A stretch of DNA of 64,000 nt. Origin: Colias croceus. Taxonomy: Eukaryota > Arthropoda > Insecta > Lepidoptera > Pieridae. Below, one piece after another: positions 33,681-44,477 of this stretch. The DNA lies in NCBI RefSeq assembly GCF_905220415.1, contig NC_059552.1, positions 7,765,001-7,829,000 on the forward strand. Reading direction: 5' to 3'. The position numbers and the translations under genes are program-made. The notes below the pieces were generated by a model. It saw only the letters and a program-made list of their open reading frames with translations. It did no database searches and was not told the origin of the DNA. How positions within the stretch are numbered: position 1 is the stretch's first letter; each line of letters starts with the position of its first letter.

Positions 33681-34089
33681 CTTAATATTAAGTTTTCTTT
33701 ACCTATACCTTTTTAGTTAAAATCAAGCGGAAAATCAGCATAAGGCGTCTTAAACTGTTGTATAACAATTACTTATATAATTTAGTTGTAGTATTTATAA
33801 AACACTAGACTACACTACACTTCACTAACTTATTGTTCATTAAAAAGTGCTTTTTAGGGAGCCTAGTCAAAATGTTCGAATTATAGATAATCCTAATGTA
33901 TAATAATTTCATTTTAATATTACCTAATACTCAGAAATTTCAATTGCTATTCATAAGCTTTGGTTAAATGATTTGCGAAGCTCTTGATCACGAATTATCT
34001 CGCATATTTGGCGGCAAACTAGTTAATTCAGTTGTTTAATTAGAAGTCTAGGCTTCTGATCAAACGGCGGTGTTGTTTTCGCGTTTGAA

Positions 34090-34712
34090 CCCATTGAGCC
34101 CCGAGCGGCCCGCTGACAACGACACACCTTGCGTTTTTTAGAGGACGCAATTTTATTTTTTTGATATGTAGAGGGGGGTCAGTGTGAAGGTAAAACCAAG
34201 TTTGTGGGGTCGCCACTCTTGTCCCACGGCCGCCATCTTGAAAATAGCGGTTGAAATGGTTTTTACTATATATCTCTTAAACTATTTATCTGATAAAAAA
34301 AATTGTTAACATTATTTGTTGCAAATTAAATTCTCTTCAACTTTGGTCCAGTAACTTTTTGTCGTAGAACTATAAATAAAAAAGTTATAAGGGAAAATGT
34401 TCAGAAATTAGAGCTATTTATATTTTTCAATAAAACTTTTTTTTTTAATCATTTTACGAAGAAATTATATCAGACCATTTTTGTAGATTGTTTTTCGAGG
34501 AACAACTTTTATACTCAACATTTTTTCATTACGTCAATAGCTAAGGTTTTACAGCGCTCTGAGTGAGCACTATTTTTCAGTACTCTAACCCCCCTACACA
34601 TCAAAAAAATAAAATTGCGTCCTCTAAAAAACGCAACCCCAAATGTAACTTTTCAATGGACTAAATAGATTTTCTATTGTGTCTGTGATTCCGGGGGCTG
34701 AGTTATTAAACT
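34090..34712 (+). repeat. repeat family D, copy 2, split by a MITE
   Basis: Left part 34090-34128 (AACCCATTGAGCCCCGAGCG) and right part 34637-34712 (ATAGATTTTCTATTGTGTCT, GCTGAGTTATTAAA) match the ends of the copy at 14458-14565. The 508 bases between them are a TIR element. Confidence 0.7.
34129..34636. mobile_element. MITE with 45-bp inverted ends
   Basis: Starts TTGCGTTTTTTAGAGGACGC, AATTTTATTTTTTTGAT, ATGTAGAGGGGG; the complement closes the element at 34636 with two or so mismatches. Each end itself is a small palindrome (TTGCGT...ACGCAA). No coding capacity. Any target duplication is too short to be sure (CC). Confidence 0.8.
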
Positions 34713-35194
34713 TTAAATTTTCACGATATGTCGTTGGTATAAAGAGTACAACACGTATATATTATTCCTTCCTATTTAATGGGGCAGTTTCGAAGTAAGT
34801 AAAATAGTGTTATAAATCTTTAAAATCAAATAGTGTTTAAAATATGAGTCTAATAAAAAGGAGTTATTTTTTGTTAATGCAATGTATCGAAGATCGCGCA
34901 GAATAAAAGCAATATTGTTTTTGTCTAGACACAATAATTTGATGAGGTCTTATGAGCGTTTGGAAGTACCGTGCGTCCTATCAAATGTTCGATTTGGTAT
35001 TTTATTCTGTTTTATCGAATTGTATATCACGTAAGTTCTATTTTAAGTGCTAAGGGATTGGGATAAGAATCATAACACACTTTCAATAGTTAATAGTCCA
35101 TTGTAAGAACATTATAATATTATGCCTTCTATGATAGTTAAAGCCAAACCTCACTTATCAAGTTACGTTCCAGCATATTACGATACAACCAACA

Positions 35195-35280
35195 CATTGT
35201 ATTATGCCTGAGGGTACACCTCATAGGAGGCCCGTGTCCCAGCAGTGGGAACGTAGATGGGCTGATGATGATGATGGCAT
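35195..35280 (+). repeat. LINE/SINE tail with (GAT)n
   Basis: GGCCCGTGTCCCAGCAGTGG, GAACGTAGATGGGC, then (GAT)n; inverted relative to 33565-33680. Confidence 0.75.
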
Positions 35281-36352
35281 AGAACTTTCAACTTTCATTC
35301 CTACGATGTGTCAGTGCAGTTTATCTGTACAATTCGAGGAGTGATAGGATTAATATGTAAAATTGGACATTTGTAGATATTGCTCGTTCAGGCACCCTGA
35401 AAATCTTCTGAAATTAAAACGGGTTTTAACTGACTGAATTAAAACCAAAGTTGTTTTGCCCATTATTTTAATTAAAACCAGTTATTTGAGTAGGTATAAA
35501 ATATGAATTTTAGCTGACTCGTAAATTTGACTTAGTTACAAAAGTCGCCATTTGCTTGACTGTTTCATAAAAATTTAAAAAGGTCATGTCACTTCCCCGA
35601 CTCACCCCATCTAATTTGAACAAAACTGAATTGCCGAGCGAGGCTCAATTATAAAACACTTTTAATTATTCGTAAAATAATTTCAAGTTACGCTCGAAAA
35701 ATTCGATGAAGTTTTTATATCGATGAGTCGATGTTTGCATTGCTTCGTCAGCGGATTTTATGAAGAGAATGGTAGAAAGATCGATTGATAGTATTTTTAG
35801 CACGCGGCTTCGTTTGCGTGATACCTGAATGTAAGTTGTAGTTCTTTATCCAAGTCTGTTGACATCATGTAGAGTTTGCCTGAAACAGAAACTTGTATTT
35901 AATTTTATAACATAGGTATTAGTTTATGCAATTATCCATTGTAGTTGGTCTGTACCTACCATGCGGGTTTCAAGATATTATGTATTTCTTGGAAGCAGCA
36001 ATTTGTGTAGAAAACAACCATATCAAATTTCTACGAATGCAATGTAATAACCTAATGCATATAATAAATATTTTATAAATAGGTATCTAATTCTTTAAAA
36101 TTAGATTGTTTATTGGTTTATTATTTACGGAAAAACTGAATAGCATTGTTAATTATAAGATTAAAATACGCTATTAATAAGCCTGATACTTTCCAGTTCT
36201 TATTTGAATTAAATATTTTAAAAGTAGGAAATGGACGCGTTTCCCGGAGAATTAAGAGCTAAGCTTCGTCAATTTATTTAGCAGTTACTCGAACTTAAGA
36301 TAAAGGGAAATAATGCTAAAATGCTTTTGCAATTCCTATTTTAATTCCATTA
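35281..36352. other. no gene seen
   Basis: AT-rich spacer without recognisable exons or repeats. Confidence 0.4.
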
Positions 36353-36356
36353 TTAA

Positions 36357-37511
36357 CACGTTCACTGCGGCACAGAAATATCTGTACTTTCCATTACTGC
36401 GTTACGGGTCGTTTTAAACCTTGTCCTATACCAGAGATTGTGGCGGCACGAGGCATATTAAACCCCACCGCTCGTAGGAGACCAAAATCGTTTTTTTGGC
36501 GCCAAATAAGACAAAGTGTGCGGCTTTTGTCGTGATTATTATTAACAATGAGTTCATTAACCTAAATCTACCGTCGCCCGTGGTTAAATTAGTTAGTTTA
36601 GATACTAGGGGTAAAATAAAATGTGGGGTCTGATGTACCCCATACCGCACTGAACAATAGCAGTTTTTCATATAATTTAGTGATGGGAAAAGAAATATCG
36701 ATTTTATTTAATTGTATTTATTTATCTTATGGATGTTTTTCATTAAAACAGGCCAAACAATAATATTGTTTGCAACCAGTGCATTCTGTGAGAAATTTCT
36801 TTACCTTTTTCGGCCTCACGACTTGTTAAGAAGGTGCGGAGTTTTTCGTAACATCCTACACATCTACTCTTCTTTGATCCCTTTAAGAGATGATGTGCCT
36901 TGTTTGTTGGCTTGTTGACTTGGGCAAGAGTTAAATTTTGATGAGCCATACACCGATTGCCGGGTGTTTTGGATTTGCCGCTAGTTGATTCAATGAACAA
37001 ACACACTAATAGTAATCATGATTATCAACCTATTTGAAGAAAGTTACTCAACATGTCACATTCACGTTTCTATTAACGATATTTATTATAACGAGTAGTT
37101 AGGATGTTTGAAAATTACCTGTATCCACATTCAAGTCCTTCTTTGTAAAAGCTTCAATAAGTTGTTCCACAAATAGTCTCGAATGCGTTGCACAACACTA
37201 ACCGCGTGAAGCTAGCTTAGGGTGCGGTACGAGGTGCGTGGTGGTACGAGGTGTTCGCAACCTCGTTCCGCACTGTGTTAGAATTTTTATTTGTTCAGTG
37301 CGGCACGAGGTCTAAGAAACCCGGTATTAAGGTCGGTATACCATTGAACTAGGAATCAATAGCACATCTCAGATATATAGATATCACTTTCCTACACTGA
37401 ACCAGATGGAAGTTATGCCTCCCGCACGACAGAGAAGTTTAAGTTTTTTCCTACCGCTATAACGACGAGACACGGACAGGGTGTTTCAAGCCCTGTTTCG
37501 CAGCTAACGTG
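36357..37511 (-). mobile_element. piggyBac-like element, internally deleted
   Basis: Flanked by TTAA on both sides (36353-36356 and 37512-37515), the target duplication of piggyBac elements. The ends are inverted: left CACGTTCACTGCG, right (complement) CACGTTAGCTGCG. Subterminal inverted motifs contain TTCAGTGCGG and GGCACGAGGT. At 1155 bp it is about half a normal element, and only the C-terminal finger of a transposase remains. Confidence 0.8.
36731..37006 (-). pseudogene. piggyBac transposase C-terminal cysteine finger, frameshifted
   Basis: The minus-strand frame gives KKSRCVGCYEKLRTF and REAEKGKE, the first half of the C-terminal RING-like finger of piggyBac transposases. The second half, TECTGCKQYYCLACFNEKHP, lies in the next frame, so one indel separates them at about 36790-36810. 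The finger is thought to bind transposon ends. The catalytic DDD domain is absent. Confidence 0.8.
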
Positions 37512-37515
37512 TTAA

Positions 37516-39870
37516 AGCTCTTGATGTGTTAACTCGTTATCATTAATTAATTTCGTGTTTTTATAATAATTAAAAAAGCGACTAGATGCCACGGTACGGC
37601 GAAAAGACGCGAATTTGAATCATGTATTATGTTTTTTTATACCTACTTTAGAAATAATAAAGAAAGAAAGAAAACGTTTATTCAAAAAATTCTTTAAAAT
37701 TATTTTAATATTTTAATGTATAAATAATTAGGCTCTTAATTTAAGTATGCAATATTTTTCTTGCGTTGCGTTGTTGCCTTGTAAGTAATTGTTGTAGGTA
37801 TTAATATAGGATACCTATTTAATTTGTATTTTTCTTGAGGTATATGCTACATTTTGTATACTTTAAATAAATAAAAAACAAATTCATTACCTAATACCTA
37901 CATAGATCTTAATAAAAAATATAGATGAAAAATAAATACACTTCTGTATAAAGTGGAATCTACAAAATAAAGTGACAGAAAGTGCACTAAAAGTGACATC
38001 AGCGACAGAACAAGGGTTTCGTGGTCCAGCCAATGAATTTCACAACTCACGTCAGCTAATTGTTAATCTAAATTCTAAAGCTATCTTAGGACTTAGAGCA
38101 TTAAGCAAAAAATTGGGCCGATTTTTCAATCCTTGGTTAAAATGTATCCGTCCAATAAAGTATTACACGAACATGTTAAAATGTCACCTGTAAACTGTCA
38201 AATACGGAGAATTAGAATAAGATTAGAATACATTTTTGAAATGGTAGTTTAAATACGTTATTCGATGAATAAGTTTTAACCAACGATTGAAAAATTAGCC
38301 CTAAGAAAGCTATAGTACCTATTGTCAATGATTACTTCGACTGGAATATGAATACGGGAATTAAATTGTAATATACGGAATTCGCAAATTTTTCTTTAGA
38401 GCTAGCCAATGATATATAACTTAAAAACTAAAAATGTATAAAAAGGTTACCAACATAACATTCGATCTTCAAAAACGTCACACGTCAAAGCAAGATGGAA
38501 TTATCCAATAGGCATGACGAAAGATTTTGAAATCCTCTTCCATAATGTGTGTATACGTTTACTATACAAGAAAAACCCTATATTTCGGTAATATACTTAA
38601 ATTTAACGGAGATAAAAGCCATTTTTCAAAAAATATTTATTAACTGTGCCAAAACAGCTCGCAGGTGTCATGGCGTAGACGTGACGACACGATCTAGTAA
38701 ATACGTATTTATTTGTACGCATTGCGAAGAAAATTAAAAAAATATTTATTTAATATGTGTTATAGAAACGAATTTCAAAGTTTATATGTGGTGTGCAGTA
38801 TTGCAGTGTGAATCCACATAAAAATAATTCTCAAAAATGTGTTAGTGATTATTTCAAGCGAGAAAATAATAAGAAATGATTGTAAAAGTTGGCGCGAAGA
38901 ACCCCGAAACCACGTATTCGTGAATTCGCAATTATATTTCTGTTCTGAGTCGATAAAGCATACGTGAAACAATAGAAAATAAATAAAAATGCGTATTCTC
39001 AACATATTCATAACAACAAAATACATCTGACGTGAGTTGTTTACTTAAGCGTGACGTCACGCGTGTTTTAGTCAAAATGGCCAACTGCAGAATTTCAATG
39101 TTTTATTTTATTGATAATCTCATTAATCTTAATGTTTTTAAGATTTTTAAGTCTCTATACTTAATTAATTTACTATATATTTTCCCTTAAAAACACTAAT
39201 ACGATCATTTATGGATACTGTCGTCATGCCTATTATTGCAAGCGGAAAAGAGATAACTGAAGTAAAATACTTCTGACTTATAAGCCACATTTGGTGTACC
39301 ACTACTAATCTACCTACCTTTTTACTTATAAGAATATCATTGTTCTAATGACTAAGGAGGGATGTTAATTTCGTGATAACGAAGGCATGTAATTAATAAA
39401 GAGAATACCTAAACGAAAGAATAATATTAAACAACTTAATTAACGAATAAAAAATTGCACAGGAAACTTACACAGAAAATAAATAGCCCAGAAAATGTCT
39501 AGTCACTTCGTGCATCATATTTTAGCGCCTGTATTAAAATGAAGATCTACACCTGCGTAAAACAAATAACAGTAACATATCTTAAAATGCATCCAGTTGC
39601 AAGGCTTCATATAGAATTTCCCAAATCAAAAGCGTTGTAAAATATGTTTGCCGACTAAGGAACGCAGGTGAGAGCCTGAAACTAATGCGATGCTGCCTTG
39701 AATAAAGTGTACACCTCCACACGGTTTAAACGCATTAAAACCACGTAAAATACAAAGAAAACTCACCCATATTACAATGGTATTAACATCAAAATCACGA
39801 AGCAAGAACTACTGCGCTCACTTGTTCTTTTTCACGACACGGTACATCTAAAGATATGTGACGTCGCACT

Positions 39871-39871
<1 letters not shown>
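37516..39871. other. no gene seen; CRE-like palindrome at 39050
   Basis: AT-rich spacer. Short frames (37972-38193, 38549-38737, 38775-39026) show no domain. Near 39049-39063 is GCGTGACGTCACGC, a 14-bp palindrome around a CREB/ATF site, followed by AAAATGGCCAACTGC; promoter function is possible but no exon follows that I can support. Confidence 0.4.
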
Positions 39872-39909
<38 letters not shown>

Positions 39910-41909
39910 GTGGAGAATGCATTTAGGCATACCCAGAGCGCTCAGGGAAAGGGCCCTGGGTTATGTCGGACTCACCCTGCAGAGTGCAGGGACCTACCGA
40001 CTAAACTCCACTGTGTTCCGCCGTGCCGCTGTATTGACGGAGCCGCGGGTATTCGTTGGAACGCATCCGTAGACCCGTCAGCGGCAACCTATCTCTAGGC
40101 CCAACACGACTTAAAGCTGTGGCGGGAGGCCGCCAGCTCTACCTTCCTGGGGGGTGGCGTGAACGGAACACTTCTCACGCCGCCTCTCCGCACCGGATGA
40201 TGGATTATGTCCCCGTTCCATCATCCGGCGCCCATCATCAAGGAGGCAAGTTGCGACCGTGTAAAGCGGCCGCGACACGGCGACGACGCCCAATAGGACG
40301 TTGACGCCGAATTGGGTCCGCGGCAGGGTTTCTCTCGCGGACCCGCTCTGCCTCCTCCTTCTGCGACATCACATCCTCGCAGAATGTGACAGCCGCGCTC
40401 CACGATCTGTCGCTGCCAACCATCTCACGAACTATGGAAGGCAGGGAGAGATCAGGGCCGACGACTGCGACCAGACGAGCACGGGGCTCGGACCATGCGG
40501 GGCACACGGCGAGAGTGTGGTCTGCCGTGTCCTCAGGACAGTCGCACCAATGACAAGCCATTTGCGGCTCCCGTCTGGCGACTTTGCACAGGTACCGCCC
40601 GAAGCAGCCATGTCCGGACAGCACCTGTGTCAGGCGGAAGGTGGTGGCCCCATGCCGCCTGTCGCACCACTCACGTAGGACCGGTCGGATGGCTTCGACC
40701 GTCCTTGCTCCTGCGCTGGGCTCTTCGAGCCGACGTTTCCACTCCCTGAATCGCCGCTCGAGAGCCTCAGCCTTCCATTCCTGGACTTGTTCCAGGTATG
40801 GGTTGATCCCATGCGATCTGGACGCGGCGACGCGGCGATAAACGTCCGCCAGCATTTCGGCGTCCAGGTCCCACGGGGACGTCCCGGCCATTACGCACGC
40901 GGCCTCGAAGGACACCGTGCGATATGCCCTCACGACTCTGAGCGCCATGACCCGCTGCGGTCTACGCAAGAAGGGTCTGTTACGGGTGCTCAAAGAGTCG
41001 GCCCAAATGGGCGCACCATAGAGGGCCATGGAGCGAATGACGCCGGTGTAAAGACGACGGCACGCGCCCCCAGCCCCTCTAAGATTCGGGAGCAGACTTC
41101 CAAGTGCCCCGGCCATCCCAACAAGACGGGGGGCGAGGCGACGGAAGTGCTCCACGAATGTCCAACTGCTGTCTAACACGATACCCAAATAGCGCAACGT
41201 GGAACTGACGCTGATGGACGCACCACCCACCTGGATGGCTGAACCAGCAGGTTGCGCCCTCCGACGGCCGCGAAACAAAATCGCCTCCGACTTGTCCAAA
41301 GCCACCTCTAAGCCAAGTCTTCTGATCCTGCGCACAACTTCCGCCACACCAGCGGTCGCAAGAAGGGCCGCCTCCCTATACGAGGCCCCGCGCGCAGTCA
41401 CCAGGGTGTCATCCGCGTAGCAAAGCACGCTTACACCCGGGATATAAGTGGCGCGCAGGACCCAGTCATAGCCGATGTTCCACAGAAGGGGCCCAAGAAC
41501 CGAGCCCTGTGGAACACCGCAAAACATCTCCTTTTCCGTCCATCCACGGCGTGCGGGGTACGCCACAGCCCGCTCTGACAGGTAGGACTGCATCAAACGA
41601 ACCATGTACTCGGGCACGTTGTGGTAGCGGAGCGCCTCAATTACGCAACTCCATGGCAGCGTGTTGAAGGCGTTGGCGATGTCAAGAGACACCGCCAAAA
41701 GCACTCCACCATCATCAGCCGCATTGTCTGCGAGATCACGCAGCGCCGTAATCGCATCAATGGTGGACCGTCCCCGGCGGAATCCAAATTGGTTTTCACT
41801 CAGGTCCGGCCCCACTCCCTCCAGATGATCGATGAGGCGAGCTGCGAAAACGCGCTCAAAGAGCTTGCTCACCTCATCGAGCAGCACGATCGGCCTGTAA
41901 GCCGAGGGC
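39872..41909 (-). mobile_element. R1-type non-LTR retrotransposon, 5' truncated
   Basis: The minus-strand element ends in a poly(A) tail (35 T on plus at 39872-39906) and begins abruptly inside the RT domain at 41909. GC content is high across the whole element against an AT-rich genome. The 3' UTR (39907-40237) has a relative at 48530-48665. No target duplication could be made out. The truncation is the usual result of incomplete target-primed reverse transcription. Confidence 0.88.
40238..41908 (-). pseudogene. R1-clade ORF2 fragment: reverse transcriptase and zinc knuckle
   Basis: Open for over 550 codons without any break, from PSAYRPIVLLDE to a stop at 40238. RT motifs: SENQFGFRRGRSTIDAI, SLDIANAFNTLPW, GVPQGSVLGPLLWN, CYADDTLV (catalytic YADD intact). 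Near the C-terminus is a CCHC knuckle, CHWCDCPEDTADHTLAVC, diagnostic of the R1/TRAS/SART group. The N-terminal endonuclease and the first RT blocks are missing, so it cannot move by itself. The intact frame suggests recent insertion. Confidence 0.9.
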
Positions 41910-41924
41910 GAATATAAATATGTA

Positions 41925-43190
41925 CCTATTTAATGATGATAAAATGATCACCACCCTGGGACGCTACCAGGGAGCCACAGTGGGACGCTCGATTTTGGAA
42001 TTTTTCCATTTTTGGCGCAAACATGAAAACGTAAATTTAGACGAGGTGGCGCAACGGAGAAATACACCAATGATGCATTCGTACTCGCCCAGCTCCCAGG
42101 ATATCCAGAAAAATACGAAATCTTAAACTTTCCCTCATCTCTCGAAGACGGTCAACGGCCCGCGCAAACGGTAGCAGATACATCTGGGGTGCTCGAACTA
42201 AACTTGGAGTAGACCTCGAGCAATTACCACAGATAGTGAAAAAAATTCAAAATGGCGGAAAAAATGGCCGCCGCCATACAATTTCTAAAACGGCCATTGC
42301 TGGGCCGATCGCGCTGAAACTTGGCACAGGGGCTTTAATCGAGCCGCAAATTAAGGTGGGATACTCATAATTGAATTTCCACCGCTGGTTTCCGAGTTTC
42401 ATACAACGCGAAATTCGACGGCTCTCCGAAACGGTGCGAGATAGGTGGGGGGTGTAGAACTAAAAAATGATCAGGAAGATGGGGCGCTACCAGGGCAATC
42501 GAGAAATTTCAAATTGGACGCCATTTTTTTTTTCAAAAATGGCCAATTTTTCAAAGCAAGATGGTGGCGCCGGTTACTTCACGATCGGTCTGAAAATTGA
42601 CTTCTGTGCTTTGATCGGCCAGATTTACAAAACTGCATACTCAGAATCTCTCTCCGACCCCTGGTTTCCATTTTCGGTACATCACGAAATTCAACGGCTC
42701 TCTGAACCGGTGGCAGGTAGGTTGGGGTCGTCGAAGTAAAAAATGCTTCAAAACCTGGCCCGCTTCCAGACATGTAAAAATTTTTGGTAAAAAGCGAATT
42801 TTTTTTTTTTCGAAAATTTTGTATGGAAATTTCCATAGTAGGAAGGGTAATCGCATAGCAATAGCAAAAGACGGCGCCGCGGGCTGCTTGCTGCCCGCAC
42901 ATGGCACAACCGCGAAAGTCGACAGCCTCCCGGAGTAGAAAATATTTGAATGGGGTATTTATAAACATTACCGACTGACTGTTGAATCGCTGCTACCAGA
43001 TAGTAACAAATGGACAAGATATTCGAATGCATTTTCAAATGACTGAAGATTTCTGACCTGGGATGGGCCGTGGGCTGCTTGCAGCCCGCGCTCCACGCAC
43101 CCTCGAACGTGGACAGTCTCACGGAGTAAAAAAACCAGCACGCTCACCAAGTGCCGGATTACCTCACGATCTTCTCTGGTTGAAAGGCTG
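41925..43190. repeat. diverged modular repeat element, class unknown
   Basis: Several modules of roughly 270 bp recur with heavy divergence. Shared pieces: ACCCTGGGACGCTACCAGGG (41954) and GGGGCGCTACCAGGGC (42481); ATTCGACGGCTCTCCGAAAC (42412), ATTCAACGGCTCTCTGAACC (42690), GACAGCCTCCCGGAGTA (42920), GACAGTCTCACGGAGTA (43112); GGCTGCTTGCTGCCCGC (42883) and GGCTGCTTGCAGCCCGC (43073). All frames are short. It directly abuts the truncated 5' end of the R1 element. Confidence 0.7.
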
Positions 43191-44325
43191 AATAGTGTGC
43201 AGAAAAGATTGATTTTGTTGCAATGGTAGGCAGTTGCTATTCTATCTGGAATTTATCTTAAATTTGTTTAATGTATTCGTGTATTCCTCACGTAGGGACC
43301 ATACTTCATAAGTTTTTAATATATGAATTTTAAAATAATATTGGAGAAAAAGACGCCAATAAGTAGAATGCTATTCAAATTCAATACGATACTGACACAA
43401 TTCAATTTTTGAACCAATTCGACCTTGCGAAGTTATACCTATAATATTATGTAATGTAAAAAGTATATAAACAGACTTCCTAAAAAATTTTAGCCAATTA
43501 GGTAAATTCTTAGTTAATTTTTAGGCGTTACGTAAACTACAAAATATTACATATATAGAGACCTGTCTACCTTAATTGTTACTTAGGTACATCAAAAGTT
43601 TACCTACATAAAACTTGAAAACACTTGAATGTGATTCGTACATATGTACATATATATTATGAAAGAAGTAAAGAAGTATGTACATATATATTAAGAAGAA
43701 GAAGAAATACTCCTGAAATAAATCAATTTTATTTTTTTTTTTTTATATTTTTTACTAGCTTTCCGCGCGCCAACGGCTTCGCCAGCGTAGTTGCAGAACC
43801 CGCATAGTTGTGAATAATATAATATAGGTAATAAACCGAGAAGAGTAATTGCTATTGATGTTATTAAAAAAAAAAATAGTAAAAAATCAAGGTAAAACAA
43901 CCATATTTTTATACAGATTTTCTACCTACGCACCTACGGATACCAGTTGCAGTGACCAGTGTTGAGATTTCGTCTCGACATACCGTAATTATTGACACAG
44001 TTAAACAGGACGAATAAATATATGTACCTACTGAGTTACTGACTATTGCCACACCATTGCTATGGGGTCTATAAAACCAGTGTGTATTTGCAAATTGTTC
44101 TTTGTAATAAATATTTAATGTGTAGAAATGGACAGCTTATTTTATATGCGTAGAAATGGACAGTTGATTAACTATGAAAGTTGGTATAGATTTAAATTAA
44201 AATGAGTTAAGTGCGAGTTGGACTCACAACACTAAGGTTTCTGTATAGGTACATATGCAACTGCAATATAAGACCTTGCCAACATTACTTATCCACGGTT
44301 TTTTATTAAGCTATTGCTGCTATTG
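43191..44325. other. no gene seen
   Basis: AT-rich. A SINE remnant is near 43755-43810 (CTAGCTTTCCGCGCGCCAAC). At 44205-44240 a fragment (TTAAGTGCGAGTTGGACTCA) belongs to the repeat at 52803-53085, inverted. Confidence 0.4.
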
Positions 44326-44477
44326 CATAGCTTCTATCGCGGGCCTTGAGCGCGGGCACCGAATCGAGAAATTCCGTAACGAAAAGACCTCACGCTCTCC
44401 ACTCCGACGGGCTCGGTGGTGTGGCTTGAAGGCATGCTATTTACCGCGGCAGTCACCGAGTGCCACACGTTATTTTT
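44326..44477. repeat. repeat family F, copy 2
   Basis: CATAGCTTCTATCGCGGGCC to GAGTGCCACACGTTA, same orientation as the copy at 14864-15016. Confidence 0.8.

Noticed and set aside
37972..38193. 73-codon plus frame starting MTESALKVTSATEQG
   Set aside because: No domain, no splice signals and ordinary intergenic composition.
40301..41917. Several plus-strand frames of 70-130 codons
   Set aside because: Antisense shadows of the GC-rich R1 reverse transcriptase.
42467..43150. Short frames in the modular element (60-129 codons)
   Set aside because: They follow the repeat modules, differ between modules and show no domain.
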